The notes under the pieces: generated by a model | Database searches by the model: none | What the model was told of the DNA's origin: nothing | The model's input: the letters and a program-made list of their open reading frames with translations, nothing else | Part shown: positions 45,922 to 55,976 of the stretch, piece after piece | Layout of the letters: each line of letters opens with the position of its first letter | Position numbering within the stretch: position 1 is the stretch's first letter | Translations under genes and position numbers: made by a program | Assembly: GCF_000635915.2 (NCBI RefSeq) | Contig: NZ_CP015614.1 | Span: 2,153,501 to 2,217,500, forward strand | Length of the DNA stretch: 64,000 nt | DNA from: Brevundimonas naejangsanensis | Lineage (GTDB): Bacteria > Pseudomonadota > Alphaproteobacteria > Caulobacterales > Caulobacteraceae | Direction: 5' to 3'

Positions 45922-46893
45922 TCAGGCGGCGGGGCTTTCGGCGTACTGGCCGCCGGCGCGATAGCGCCACAGATAACCCGGGGCGATGGCCTCGATGCCC
46001 GAGGGCTCGACGCCGAGGTCGGCCAGGCCCTTGGCGCCCGGAGAGACGACGTTGTCCGTCTCCAGCAGCGTCACCTGATCCTTGGTCAGCTGCGGCGCCA
46101 GGCCGATCATGGCCGGGATCTGGGCCAGCGAGCCGATCATGCGCGCCACCGGGAAGGGCAGCGGCAGCAGGATGTTCCTGCGGTTGGTTTCGCGCAGGAT
46201 GAACTTCAGGATGTCCTCAAAGGTCCAGACCGACGGTCCGCCCAGCTCATAGGTCTCGCCCACAGCCTCGGGGGCGACGGTGGCGCGGGCGATGGCCTCG
46301 GCGGCGTCGGCGACATAGACCGGCTGGAACTTGGTCTGGCCGCCGCCGATCAGCGGCAGGACCGGCGACCAGCTGGCCATGGCGGCGAAGCGGTTCAGGA
46401 ACTGATCGCCCGAACCGAACACGATCGACGGGCGCACGATCACCGCGCCCGGGAAGGCGGCGCGCACGGCGGCCTCGGCCTCGCCCTTGGTGCGGGCGTA
46501 GTCGGCCTTGCCGTCGGCATCGGCGCCGATGGCCGAGATTTGCGTCAGGCGCTTGACGCCCGCCGCCGCAGCCGCCTCGGCGACGTTGGTCGCGCCCTGG
46601 ACGTGCAGGGTCTGGAACTTGCGGCCGCCGGTCTCGAACAGGATGCCGACCAGGTTGATCACGGCGTCGGCGCCGCGCACGGCCTCGGCGACGGCGGCCT
46701 TGTCGGTGATGTCGCAGCGCACGACCTGAACCTGGCCGACGTCGCCGGCCATGTGCAGCACGGGCGCGCTCTTGGCGTTGCGGGCCGCGACGCGCACGCG
46801 CCAGCCGCGACGGGCCAGGGCGCGCACCACCTGGGTCCCGATGAAGCCCGAGCCTCCGAACACAGTGACCAGACCAGGGGCGAAATCAGCCAT
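45922..46893 (-). CDS. Complex I NDUFA9-like NAD(P)-binding protein (atypical SDR)
   Basis: The product has 323 residues from ATG 46893, with GGAG upstream. The nucleotide-binding motif is VTVFGGSGFIGTQVVRAL; later ISAIGADADGKADYARTKGEAE gives the Y-x-x-x-K element and IVRPSIVFGSGDQFLNRF. Bacterial relatives are grouped with the mitochondrial complex I accessory subunit NDUFA9, but association with complex I is not shown for this gene. The neighbouring uppP is a common partner in related genomes. Confidence 0.85.
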   Translation of the reverse strand: MADFAPGLVTVFGGSGFIGTQVVRALARRGWRVRVAARNAKSAPVLHMAGDVGQVQVVRCDITDKAAVAEAVRGADAVINLVGILFETGGRKFQTLHVQGATNVAEAAAAAGVKRLTQISAIGADADGKADYARTKGEAEAAVRAAFPGAVIVRPSIVFGSGDQFLNRFAAMASWSPVLPLIGGGQTKFQPVYVADAAEAIARATVAPEAVGETYELGGPSVWTFEDILKFILRETNRRNILLPLPFPVARMIGSLAQIPAMIGLAPQLTKDQVTLLETDNVVSPGAKGLADLGVEPSGIEAIAPGYLWRYRAGGQYAESPAA

Positions 46894-47020
46894 CTCAGAC
46901 GCTCCAAACGCCAAGCCCCGGCCGCAGACCCGGCCGGAGATAAAATCCTATGCGCGGGGCTTAACCGAAGCGGCCCCGCCCCGCAACGAGAAGGGCGGGA
47001 TTCCGAACGATCAATCCCTC

Positions 47021-48688
47021 CTAGTCGGCCCGGTGGACGATCTGTCCGTCGACCACCGTCAGCACCGCGCGCCCCTTGGGAATGTCGGCGGCGGGGACGG
47101 TCATCAGGTCGATGTCGAAGGCGGTGAAGTCGCCGCGCTTGCCGACCTCGATCGTGCCCAGCTCATTCTCGCGGAAGCTGGCGTAGGCGGGCCACAGAGT
47201 GAACATCTTCAGCGCCGTCGCCCGGTCCACCGCCTCGTTCGGGCGCCAGTCCGGCCCCTGGAAGCCGTTCAGGTCGCGGCGCGCCACGGCGGCGTAGAAC
47301 TCGATCAGCGGGTCGCCGCGCTCGACCGGCGCGTCCGAGCCGCCGACCACGATCACGCCGCGGTCGACGAGGGTGTGCCAGGCGTAGGCCCCGTCCAGCC
47401 GCGCGTCTCCCAGACGGTCTGCGGCGAAATGTAGGTCGCCGATCGCGTGGCTGGGCTGCATGGAGGCGATGATCGGCAGGTCGTTGAAATAGTGATAGTC
47501 GGCCGGCCGGATGATCTGGGCGTGCTCGATGCGCCAGCGCGGATCGGCCAGCTTCCACTCGGATTTGGGCGTCGAGCGCAGGGCCTCTTCATACCAGGCG
47601 GCGACGTCGTGGTTGCCCTGGTCGCCGATGGCGTGGGTGGCGATCTGAATGCCCGTCCGCAGCGCCTGCTGATACAGCGGCATGACCTCTTCGCGCGAGG
47701 CCAGCATCAGGCCGGACGTCTCGGGCCGGTCTGCATAGGGCTCGAACAGCTTGGCCCCGCGCGAGCCCAGGGCGCCGTCGGCGTAGAATTTGATCGCCCG
47801 GGTGATGACGCGCCCGTCGCCCGCATCGCGCGGCCCGCCCGCCATCAGGGCGCGCGCATCGCCCATGTCGATAGCGTTGTAGACCCGCAGCGGCGCCTCG
47901 CCCGCCTCGGCCATCGCCTCCAGAAGGGGCACGTCCTTCCACGGCGCGCTCATGAAGTGAACGCCGGTCCAGCCATAGCGGGCATAGACGCCGAAGCCGG
48001 CGCGATAGGCCTCGCGCGTCGCCGCCGGGTCGGCCTCGGGCGTCAGGCCTTCGAGCAGGGTCATGGCGCCGTCGACCAGCAGGCCGGTCGGCTGTCCGTC
48101 CGCGCCCTTGAGGATTTCTCCGCCCGACGGGGTCGGCGTCGTCGCATCGATCCCAGCCGCCGCCAGGGCCGCGCTGGAGACCGCCCGCGCATGACCGTCG
48201 GCCCGGCTCAGCAGCACGACCCGGCCGGGCGCGGCGGCGTCGAGGTCGGCCGCGGTCAGGAAGCGCTTCTCGGGCCAGTGGGTCTCGATCCAGCCGCGGC
48301 CGACGATGACGCCTTCGGGATGCGCCTCGGCCCAGGCCGTCAGGCGCGCCATGGCCTCGGCGAGCGAGGCCGCGCCTTCGAGGTTCAGCGTCATCTCGCG
48401 CCAGCCGATGCCGTCCAGGTGGGCGTGGCCGTCGGTGAAGCCGGGGAACAGCGTCGCGCCCTTCAGATCGACGACCTCCAGCCCCTCGGCGGACGGCGCG
48501 CCGTTCGCCGCGCCGACATAGGCGATGCGCCCGTCGCGCACGACCACGACCTCGGCCGTCGGCTGGGCCTCGACGCCGGTATGGATAGTCCCGCCCCGGA
48601 TCAACAGGTTCTGAGCGTAGGCCGCAGGCGCGGCGGCCAGCACCAGCGCGGCCGCCAGCGGCAGGGTCGTCTTCAGGGTTCGGGTCAT
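47021..48688 (-). CDS. Secreted amidohydrolase family protein (YtcJ-like)
   Basis: The product has 555 residues with signal peptide MTRTLKTTLPLAAALVLAAAPAAYA. The metal-binding motif FPGFTDGHAHLDGIG is at about residue 80. Further metal and catalytic residues lie in AIKFYADGALGSRGAKL, IQIATHAIGDQGNHDV, WRIEHAQIIRPADY and VVGGSDAPVERGDPL. This is the YtcJ/N-substituted formamide deformylase branch. A periplasmic hydrolytic role is inferred; substrate is unknown. Confidence 0.9.
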   Translation of the reverse strand: MTRTLKTTLPLAAALVLAAAPAAYAQNLLIRGGTIHTGVEAQPTAEVVVVRDGRIAYVGAANGAPSAEGLEVVDLKGATLFPGFTDGHAHLDGIGWREMTLNLEGAASLAEAMARLTAWAEAHPEGVIVGRGWIETHWPEKRFLTAADLDAAAPGRVVLLSRADGHARAVSSAALAAAGIDATTPTPSGGEILKGADGQPTGLLVDGAMTLLEGLTPEADPAATREAYRAGFGVYARYGWTGVHFMSAPWKDVPLLEAMAEAGEAPLRVYNAIDMGDARALMAGGPRDAGDGRVITRAIKFYADGALGSRGAKLFEPYADRPETSGLMLASREEVMPLYQQALRTGIQIATHAIGDQGNHDVAAWYEEALRSTPKSEWKLADPRWRIEHAQIIRPADYHYFNDLPIIASMQPSHAIGDLHFAADRLGDARLDGAYAWHTLVDRGVIVVGGSDAPVERGDPLIEFYAAVARRDLNGFQGPDWRPNEAVDRATALKMFTLWPAYASFRENELGTIEVGKRGDFTAFDIDLMTVPAADIPKGRAVLTVVDGQIVHRAD

Positions 48689-48762
48689 CAGCGCCTCCAG
48701 TCGCGGCCAAGGGAGCCGCAGCCGCGCTTGGCGTCAAGCCGCCGCCGTCGCATGATCGGCGC

Positions 48763-49194
48763 ATGAAACTGTTCACCATCGGCTACGAAGGCTCGACGCA
48801 AGCCCAGGTTCTCGACCGGCTGAAGGCCGCCGGGGTCGAGCTCGTGGCCGACGTGCGCGCCGTCGCCTCGTCCCGCATCGCCGGCTTCTCCAAGACCGTG
48901 CTGGGCGAAAGCCTGAAGGCGGAAGGGCTCGACTATCTGCAGCTGCGCGCCCTGGGCACGCCCAAGGCCGGGCGCGACGCGGCGCGCAAGGGCGACGTCG
49001 CGACCATGCAGGCGATCTTCAACGCCCATATGCAGGAGCCCGACGCCGAGGCGGCCTTCCAGCAACTGCGCCATGTCGCGGGCGAAAAGCGCGTCGCCCT
49101 GCTGTGCTTCGAGGCGGACGCCTGCGGCTGCCACCGCGCCGTCCTCGCCGGCCGGCTGGCCCGCGAAGACGGCGTCGAGGTGGTGAACCTCTAG
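48763..49194 (+). CDS. DUF488 family protein
   Basis: The product has 143 residues. Family landmarks are KLFTIGYEGSTQAQVLDRL, ELVADVRAVASSR and VALLCFEADACGCHRAVLA, which contains the conserved C-x-x-x-x-x-C-x-C-H-R cluster. The function of DUF488 is unknown, although some members are linked to DNA repair-like contexts. It is divergent from the amidohydrolase with a 74-bp gap. Confidence 0.9.
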   Translation: MKLFTIGYEGSTQAQVLDRLKAAGVELVADVRAVASSRIAGFSKTVLGESLKAEGLDYLQLRALGTPKAGRDAARKGDVATMQAIFNAHMQEPDAEAAFQQLRHVAGEKRVALLCFEADACGCHRAVLAGRLAREDGVEVVNL

Positions 49195-49195
49195 C

Positions 49196-51160
49196 TTACG
49201 GGCGGCCCACCACCTGATCGACCGAGTTGCTGGTCACCGGGTGATACAGCGGCCGGGCCTTGGCGTAGATGCGCGTGGCGATCGGCCGGCCCCAGTCGCC
49301 TTCGGCCCACAGGGTCTGGAACAGGGGCAGGACGAATTTGCGTCGGCCCTGGCTGGTCAGGAAGCGGTCAGCCACAGCCGCCGCCGGCTCGTAGCGGTTG
49401 GCCAGGGCCGCCTGCAGCCAGGCGAAGGTCAGTTCGGCGTTGCCCTCGCTGTCCAGCTTCAGCGTGCGTTCCAGATCGGCCAGTTGCGCCCCGGTCAGCC
49501 AGTCGGCCCCCGCCGCCAGCCCCTGCGGGCGCCACGACAGGAAGCGCAGGCGCTGCTGGGTGTTCCAGTCCTTCCACGGCACGGCCGAGGCCGGGCCCTT
49601 GGCGACGTAGAAGGCCTCGGCCGCCGCATCCACGGGCTCGAAGGCCCGCGACACCGGCGCCTGAACGTTGGACGGCAGGCCGGGATCATAGACCCAGGCG
49701 TTCAGCTGCAGCCTTTGCTCCAGGCCCGCGTCGCCCTTGATCAGATGCGTGCGGATGTCCTCAAGGAATCGCTCCGACGTCATCGGCCGCCAGGCGTTGC
49801 GCTCGAAGTAGCCGCGCAGCCAGGCGTCGAACCGCTCGCGCCCGGCGATCTGCTCGATGGTGCGCAGGAAGGCGGCGCCCTTGTCATAGGCGATGGTGTT
49901 CATGCCCTCGTCGGGATCGCGGCCCGCCAGTTCGAGATGCAGGCGGGTGTCGGCGGCGTGCAGCGTCTTCAACTCGTCCTGCAGCCCGTCCCAGGCCAGC
50001 ACCTGTTCCTGAACGGCGGCGTCGCGACCGTAGACGGCCTCCATGATCCGGTTCTCGAAATAGGAGGTGAAGCCTTCGTTCAGCCAGAAGTCGTCCCAGG
50101 TGGCGTTGGTCACCAGATTGCCCGACCAGGAGTGCGCCAGTTCGTGCGCCACCAGCGACACCAGCGAGCGATCCCCGGCGATGATGGTCGGCGTGGCGAA
50201 GGTCAGGCGCGGGTTCTCCATGCCGCCGAAGGGGAAGCTGGGCGGCAGGACCAGCAGGTCGTAGCGACCCCAGCGATAGGGGCCGTAAAGCGCCTCGGCC
50301 GCATCGACCATCTGGGCGGTCGGCTGAAGCTCATGCGCCGAGGCCTGAAGCTGGCTGGGCTCGGCCCAGACGCCGGTGCGGGCGTCGAAGGGGGCGAAGG
50401 CCAGGTCGCCGACCGCGACGGCGATCAGATAGGGCGGGATGGGGTTGTCCAGCTTGAAGCGCCAGGCCTTGGTCCCGGCGCCGGCCGCCTCGCCGTTCGG
50501 CGTCAGTTGCTCAGCGGCCATGACCACGGTCAGGTCGGCCGGGGCGGTGATCCGCGCGCTGTACGACTGACGAATCCCCGGGCTGTCCTGGGTCGGGATC
50601 CAGGTGCGGGTCAGGATCGCCTGGCCCTGACTGAACAGATAGGGTTTCTGGCCGCCCGCCGTCTGCTGCGGGCTGAGCCACTGCAAGGCCGAGGCGTCGG
50701 GGCGGGTGGAATAGGCGACGACGATCTTCTGCGTCTCGCCGCCGCGGAAGGCGGGAAAGCGCACGCTGAGCGGCTGACCCTTGATCGGATCTGCGGCGCC
50801 CATGCTCCAGTCCAGCGGACGGCCGGCGGCGTCGGTCACGGCCTTGATGTCCAGCATCTTGGCGTCCAGCACCACCTCGGTCGCGCCGGGACGGCCGGTC
50901 ACGTCCAGCGTCGCCTTGCCCGACAGGGTCTTGGCGGCGAAGTCGGCAGCCAGGTCCAGGTCGACGTGCGTCACCCGCGCCTCGGCCGGCCGCGCGTAGG
51001 AGTGGGCGTCGTTGACGTAATCGCTCGGGGGGACCGACGCGGCGGGAACCAGAGGCGTCATCGGCACGGCGTCTCCGGTCGTGGCGCAGGCGCCCAGGGA
51101 TGTGGCGAGGGCGGCGGCTATAGCGAGGGCGGAAACCCGCCCGACCAGCTTCAGGGTCAT
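49196..51160 (-). CDS. M1 family aminopeptidase (LTA4-hydrolase-like), lipoprotein
   Basis: The product has 654 residues from ATG 51160. Signal sequence MTLKLVGRVSALAIAAALA ends with lipobox LGAC. The substrate motif GGMENPRLTFATP (GxMEN) precedes the zinc site HELAHSWSGNLVTNATWDDF at about residue 339, and the third ligand Glu is in WLNEGFTSYFE. A leukotriene-A4-hydrolase-like C-terminal helical domain is present. It should release N-terminal amino acids in the periplasm or at the outer membrane. Confidence 0.94.
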   Translation of the reverse strand: MTLKLVGRVSALAIAAALATSLGACATTGDAVPMTPLVPAASVPPSDYVNDAHSYARPAEARVTHVDLDLAADFAAKTLSGKATLDVTGRPGATEVVLDAKMLDIKAVTDAAGRPLDWSMGAADPIKGQPLSVRFPAFRGGETQKIVVAYSTRPDASALQWLSPQQTAGGQKPYLFSQGQAILTRTWIPTQDSPGIRQSYSARITAPADLTVVMAAEQLTPNGEAAGAGTKAWRFKLDNPIPPYLIAVAVGDLAFAPFDARTGVWAEPSQLQASAHELQPTAQMVDAAEALYGPYRWGRYDLLVLPPSFPFGGMENPRLTFATPTIIAGDRSLVSLVAHELAHSWSGNLVTNATWDDFWLNEGFTSYFENRIMEAVYGRDAAVQEQVLAWDGLQDELKTLHAADTRLHLELAGRDPDEGMNTIAYDKGAAFLRTIEQIAGRERFDAWLRGYFERNAWRPMTSERFLEDIRTHLIKGDAGLEQRLQLNAWVYDPGLPSNVQAPVSRAFEPVDAAAEAFYVAKGPASAVPWKDWNTQQRLRFLSWRPQGLAAGADWLTGAQLADLERTLKLDSEGNAELTFAWLQAALANRYEPAAAVADRFLTSQGRRKFVLPLFQTLWAEGDWGRPIATRIYAKARPLYHPVTSNSVDQVVGRP

Positions 51161-51212
51161 CGAACGCTCCGTATTCAGATGCGCCCGAAGAGGCTCCCTC
51201 GCGGCCGAAAGA

Positions 51213-52472
51213 TCAAGTCTCGGCGACAACCGGCGGCAGATGGCGGGCTTTGAACAGCCGCCCCTGCTCGGCCGCCAGAACCAGCGCCAGAGCCGCCACG
51301 CCCAGCAGGGCGAAGCCGACCGTCATCGGCACCGTCGTGCCGTCGAACTGCTGGCCGATGGCGAAGCCCAGCAGGGCGCCGCCGATGGAGGAGATGAAGC
51401 CCTGGGCCGAAGAGGCCGTGCCGGCGATATGGCCCATCGGCTCCATGGCCATGGCGCCGAAGTTGCCGGCGATGAAGCCGAAGCAGAACATCTTGCAGGC
51501 CTGCATGGCGGCGAACATCCACAGGCTGTCATGGCCCAGCCAGGCGATCACGGCGTGCAGGACGCTGAAGCCGATGAAGCCGATCAGGGCGGCGTGGGCG
51601 ATCAGGCGCGAGCCCAGCTTCTCGACCAGACGCGCGTTCAGGATCGAGGCCACAGCGATGCCCGCTGCCACCAGGGCGAAGACCACCGGGAACAGGCCGG
51701 GCGCCTTGAACACGTCGAAGAATATCTGCTGCGAGGAGTTGATGAAGCCGAACAGCGCCCCGCTGATGACGGTCATGGCCAGGGTGTAGCCCATGCCCTG
51801 ACGGTGGGTGAAGGCGAAGCGGAAGGCGGCGGCGATCCGGCTGACGTCGATCGGCATCCGGTCTTCGGGATGCAGCGTCTCGGGCAGACGCAGGCCCGCC
51901 CAAATCAGGAAGGCCCCGCCCGACAGGGCGAAGACGCCGAAGATCCAAGGCCAGGGCGCCACCAGCATGACCAGCTGCCCCATCGCGGGCGCGATGATCG
52001 GCACGCCCAGAAAGACCAGGAAGCTGAGCGACATGACGCGCGCCATCGTCCGTCCGACATAGCGGTCGCGCACAATGGACACGGCCAGCACCCGCGTCGC
52101 CGCCGCGCCGATCCCCATGCCGATCCGCGACAGGATCAGCATGTCGAACGTATGGGCGAAGGCCGCCAGAATGCTGAAGACGACATAGACGCCGATGCCC
52201 GCGAACAGGGCCGGTCGCCGTCCATAACGGTCCGACAGCGGCCCATAGAACAGCTGAGCTACGCCGAAACCGAGCAGATAGGCGGTGATCACCCACTGGC
52301 GGCTGTTCTCATTGGTCACGCCCAGATCCTCGCCGATGTGGGGCAAGGCCGGCAGCATGGCGTCGATCGCCAAAGCGTTCAGCGCCATCATCACGGCGAT
52401 CAGGCAGACGAATTCAGCGAAGCCCGGCCCCTTGGACGGAGTCTTGATCGCGGGAGAAGGGGCGCTGGTCAT
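51213..52472 (-). CDS. Bcr/CflA family multidrug efflux MFS transporter
   Basis: The product has 419 residues and twelve hydrophobic segments. The first part ALAIDAMLPALPHIGEDLGV and the loop motif YGPLSDRYGRRPALFAGIGVY (here quoted in part) are typical of drug:H+ antiporter family 1. It would export drugs such as bicyclomycin-like compounds. It sits downstream of the emrAB-like operon on the same strand, 111 bp away, so a second unit is likely. Confidence 0.9.
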   Translation of the reverse strand: MTSAPSPAIKTPSKGPGFAEFVCLIAVMMALNALAIDAMLPALPHIGEDLGVTNENSRQWVITAYLLGFGVAQLFYGPLSDRYGRRPALFAGIGVYVVFSILAAFAHTFDMLILSRIGMGIGAAATRVLAVSIVRDRYVGRTMARVMSLSFLVFLGVPIIAPAMGQLVMLVAPWPWIFGVFALSGGAFLIWAGLRLPETLHPEDRMPIDVSRIAAAFRFAFTHRQGMGYTLAMTVISGALFGFINSSQQIFFDVFKAPGLFPVVFALVAAGIAVASILNARLVEKLGSRLIAHAALIGFIGFSVLHAVIAWLGHDSLWMFAAMQACKMFCFGFIAGNFGAMAMEPMGHIAGTASSAQGFISSIGGALLGFAIGQQFDGTTVPMTVGFALLGVAALALVLAAEQGRLFKARHLPPVVAET

Positions 52473-52583
52473 CGGCTCCAGATGCGGCCTGCGTCAGGCT
52501 GACGCAACCCCGGACCGGCGAAGTTTTCCGCACTGCAACAAAAAGTCAGGCGCTCCCTTTGCGCCGGATCTAACGCCCGCCGC

Positions 52584-53693
52584 CTAGGCCTTCACCTTGA
52601 TCCGGGCCGTCACCGACATGCCGGGCGACAGGCGCTCGACGCCCTCCTGCCCCGGATCGACGGCGATGCGGACGGGGATGCGCTGGGCCACCTTGGTGAA
52701 ATTGCCGGTGGCGTTGTCGGGGCGGATGACGCTGAACTCGGAGCCGGTCGCGGGCGAGATGCGCTCGACCTTGCCGGTCAGGACGCGACCGCCCAGGGCG
52801 TCGACGGTGATCTCGACAGGCTGGCCGACGCGCACGTCGCGCATCTGCGTCTCCTTCATATTGGCCGTGACCCAGACCACGTCGGGGACCAGCGCCATGA
52901 ACTGCGTCCCGACCGCCGCCTGCTGGCCCTGACGCACGGTCACCTCGCCCAGCCGTCCGTCGCGCGGCGCGGTGATGCGCGTATTGTCCAGATCTATCTG
53001 CGCCAGACGCACCTGGGCGCGGGCGTTCTCGACGGCGGCCTCCAGCGAGCCTTTGCCGACCACGGCCGAGGTGACGCCGGTCTGGGCCACCTCCTCGGCG
53101 GCGCGGGCCTGCGCCAGCTGGGCCTCGGCGGCGCGCAGGGCGTTCTGGGCCGTGTCAACCTGCGCCTGGGCGACCCAGCCGCCCTCGAACAGGGTTCGGA
53201 CCCGTGTCGCATCAGCGCGCGCCTTGGTCACGGCCGACTGGGCGGCGGCGATGGCGGCGCGCGTCTGGGCCACCGATCCGCGCGCCGAGGCCTGGCTCTG
53301 GGCCGAGTTGGCCAGCGCCGCCTCGGCCGCGTGCAGGGAGGCCTGCGCCTGCTCCAGCCGCTGCCGATAGATGCGATCGTCGATGGTCGCCAGAAGCTGC
53401 CCCTGCTTCACCGTCTGGAAGTCCTGCACCTCGACCGAGGTCACATAGCCGCTGACCTGGGGGCTGATGATGGTCACCTGACCGCGCACATAGGCGTTGT
53501 CCGTCGTCTGCGGCCCGCCCGAGAAGGGCGGCAGGCGCCAGGCGTGCAGGATCAGGCCGATCCCCACCAGCGCCATGGCGATCAGGGCCACGCTCCACAT
53601 CACGCGACGACCGTTGGACGGCGGCGGCGCGGCGGGCGCAGGGGGCGCAGGAGGCGCGGCGGGAGCGGACGGCGAAGGGGCGGGGTCGGTCAT
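52584..53693 (-). CDS. HlyD/EmrA family membrane fusion protein
   Basis: The product has 369 residues. A Pro/Ala-rich cytoplasmic start (residues 1-30), one transmembrane helix (VMWSVALIAMALVGIGLIL), a biotinyl-lipoyl-like domain (DNAYVRGQVTIISPQVSGYV), a long alpha-helical hairpin (about 95-205) and a beta-barrel domain match EmrA. It links the inner-membrane pump to an outer-membrane channel. It follows the emrB-like gene by 13 bp, in the operon TetR-EmrB-EmrA. Confidence 0.93.
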   Translation of the reverse strand: MTDPAPSPSAPAAPPAPPAPAAPPPSNGRRVMWSVALIAMALVGIGLILHAWRLPPFSGGPQTTDNAYVRGQVTIISPQVSGYVTSVEVQDFQTVKQGQLLATIDDRIYRQRLEQAQASLHAAEAALANSAQSQASARGSVAQTRAAIAAAQSAVTKARADATRVRTLFEGGWVAQAQVDTAQNALRAAEAQLAQARAAEEVAQTGVTSAVVGKGSLEAAVENARAQVRLAQIDLDNTRITAPRDGRLGEVTVRQGQQAAVGTQFMALVPDVVWVTANMKETQMRDVRVGQPVEITVDALGGRVLTGKVERISPATGSEFSVIRPDNATGNFTKVAQRIPVRIAVDPGQEGVERLSPGMSVTARIKVKA

Positions 53694-53706
53694 GGTCTTG
53701 TCCGGT

Positions 53707-55407
53707 TCAATCGACGGCCGCCGCGACGGAGGCGGCGGCGTCGGAGGCTTGCGTCTGGGCCTGGCGGGCGGCGCGGCGCGCCTCCAGCCTGGGCCGATAG
53801 TGGTTCAGGGCGACCCAGGCGGCGCCGATCGCGGCGGCCCCCGAGATCAGCAGGAAGACGTCGTTGTAGGCCAGCACCTGGGCCTGCTGGCTGACCTGCT
53901 GCTGCAGCAGGCGCAGGGCCGCGCCCTGACGCTGGGCCGCGTCGCCGATGACGTGGGCGTAGGCGCCGCCCAACTGCTGCAGGCGCAGCACGGTCTCGGG
54001 ATCGCCCAGGCCGATGCTCTCGGACAGTTGGCTGGAGTGAAACTTCTCGCGCAGGGTCTGGATCGTGCCGACCAGGGCCGAGCCCATCAGTCCGCCGACG
54101 TTCTGGCCGATCGAGAACAGGACAATGAAGCTGACCATGTTCTTGCCCCCGCCCTGCAGCACCTGGCCGAAGCCCAGGATCATCGTCGGGCCGATGAAGA
54201 AGGCGGCGGCGAAGGCCAGAAGCGCCTGGCTGAAGTAGAGCTGGGTCGGGCGCGTCAGCACGGTGGCGTGGCTGTCGATGAAGGCGCCGACGGCGATCAT
54301 GACCAGGGCGATCGAGATCGGCTTCCACAGCTTCATCGGATTGAGGGTGAAGGCGCTGACCAGGGTCCCGGCCGCCGTGGCGACCAGCATGACCAGGAAC
54401 AGGCCCTGCATCTGCTGCGGGACCACCCCCATCTGTTGCAGGAAGCCGACCGCGCCGGTGGTCTGTTCCGACAGGACGATCCGCACCAGCAGGATGGCCA
54501 GCAGCAGCCGCACCAGATCGCGGCCCGCCAGCCATTTGAGGTCGATCAGCGGGTTGGTCCGGTTGTATTCGATCAGGGCGGCGGCGGTCAGCAGCAGGAT
54601 CGCTCCGACCAGGGCCCAGCCGATCCACGCCGCCTCGGTCCACCAGACGATGCGCCCCAGCCCCAGCACCGCCGTCAGCAGGGCCACGCCCGGCGCGAAC
54701 AGGGCGAAGGTGACGAAGTCCAGTTTCTCAAACACGCGCACACGCTGCGACGGCGGCATCTTGAGGGCGAAGACGGCGGGCAGTGCGACCAGCACCAACC
54801 CCAGCTCGAACATGTAGAACGCCCGCCACTGATCCAGATCCAGCAGGCGCATGACGCCCAGCCGCGCCAGCGGAATGGCCAGACTGGACAGGCCGACGCC
54901 GATGATGATGCCCTTCAGCCGGTGCTGCGCTGGAAAGGCTTGGATGATGTAGAGGATGCCGAGGGTCGACATCCCCGCCGCCGCCATCCCGGCCACGCCG
55001 CGCACGACCAGGGTCGAGCCGAAATCCTCCAGGAACAGATGCGCCGCCGCCGTGGCCAGGAACACGACCAGGATGATCTCGGTGAACAGGCGCAGGCCGT
55101 ACTGCATCCGGAACTTGACCAGCAGCAGGTTCATGCAGGCGTTGGTCATGACGAACACCACGGGCAGCCAGGCCGCCTCGGTCATGGTCACCCCCAGCGC
55201 CCCGGCCAGCTGCGGCAGGTCGGCCGTCACGGCCGCGTTGCCCAGACTGCCGGTCAGGGCCACCAGCACCCCGACGAAGGCGTAGGCCAGCCGCCAGGGC
55301 GTCGTGTGATCCGGCGTCGCGGGCGAACCGGGCAGGACCGGACGCTCGTGCGGCTTCAGGGTGGCGAGGTAATCCTCCCACGGCAGGTCCCAGTGACGGC
55401 GGCTCAT
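53707..55407 (-). CDS. DHA2 family (EmrB-like) MFS efflux permease
   Basis: The product has 566 residues and about fourteen hydrophobic segments. MTEAAWLPVVFVMTNACMNLL and IGVGLSSLAIPLARLG replace the classical drug-resistance motifs of the family, and the long C-terminal region includes helical VLRLQQLGGAYAHVIGDAA near the end. It is the permease of a tripartite export system with the HlyD-like protein. Its ATG overlaps the TetR stop, so the two are coupled. Confidence 0.9.
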   Translation of the reverse strand: MSRRHWDLPWEDYLATLKPHERPVLPGSPATPDHTTPWRLAYAFVGVLVALTGSLGNAAVTADLPQLAGALGVTMTEAAWLPVVFVMTNACMNLLLVKFRMQYGLRLFTEIILVVFLATAAAHLFLEDFGSTLVVRGVAGMAAAGMSTLGILYIIQAFPAQHRLKGIIIGVGLSSLAIPLARLGVMRLLDLDQWRAFYMFELGLVLVALPAVFALKMPPSQRVRVFEKLDFVTFALFAPGVALLTAVLGLGRIVWWTEAAWIGWALVGAILLLTAAALIEYNRTNPLIDLKWLAGRDLVRLLLAILLVRIVLSEQTTGAVGFLQQMGVVPQQMQGLFLVMLVATAAGTLVSAFTLNPMKLWKPISIALVMIAVGAFIDSHATVLTRPTQLYFSQALLAFAAAFFIGPTMILGFGQVLQGGGKNMVSFIVLFSIGQNVGGLMGSALVGTIQTLREKFHSSQLSESIGLGDPETVLRLQQLGGAYAHVIGDAAQRQGAALRLLQQQVSQQAQVLAYNDVFLLISGAAAIGAAWVALNHYRPRLEARRAARQAQTQASDAAASVAAAVD

Positions 55408-55964
55408 GCGGCCTCGCCGCGCGGCCGCACCGCGTCCAGCACCAGGGCCAGGGACCGCAGGCTGAGCGCCTCGCGCGCCTTCGCCGGCGCCGTCCGCGAC
55501 GGGGCGCCCAGCATCAGGGCCAGGACGCGGATATCCTCGACGCTCAGATCCGGCCGCACCCGCCCCGCCGCCTGGGACACGGCCAGGGCCTCGGCGCCGG
55601 CGGCCTTTAAACCCTGACGGATCGGGGCCAGAGCCTCGTCCTTCAGATCGCGGATCGCGCTGGACAGGCCCGCGCTGTCCAGCATCAGCCGGGTCATCTG
55701 CTCCAGGAACCAGATGAAGACGTCCGGATCGTCCAGCCGCGCGCGGGTGCGCCCGGCCAGGTCGTCGATCTGCTTCAGGAAAACCGCCAGGGCCAGCTCG
55801 GAGCGGTCGGCGAAGTTTCGATACAGGGTCGCACGCCCGACGCCCGCCTGCTCGGCGATCAGGTGCAGCGGCGCATCCAGCCCGTCGCGCGCAAAGGCGG
55901 CCTGCGCCGCCTGAAGCAGCTTCTCACGACGTTCTGCGGCGTCTTGTCGCAACGGACGAGTCAT
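55404..55964 (-). CDS. TetR family transcriptional regulator of the emrBA-like operon
   Basis: The product has 186 residues. The N-terminal helix-turn-helix is LHLIAEQAGVGRATLYRNFA at about residues 37-56, followed by DRSELALAVF. The C-terminal ligand domain is poorly conserved, as usual. It is the first gene of the operon and a palindromic operator candidate lies 13 bp upstream of its start, so autorepression and drug-induced release are inferred. Confidence 0.92.
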   Translation of the reverse strand: MTRPLRQDAAERREKLLQAAQAAFARDGLDAPLHLIAEQAGVGRATLYRNFADRSELALAVFLKQIDDLAGRTRARLDDPDVFIWFLEQMTRLMLDSAGLSSAIRDLKDEALAPIRQGLKAAGAEALAVSQAAGRVRPDLSVEDIRVLALMLGAPSRTAPAKAREALSLRSLALVLDAVRPRGEAA

Positions 55965-55976
55965 GGCGCGCTAAGT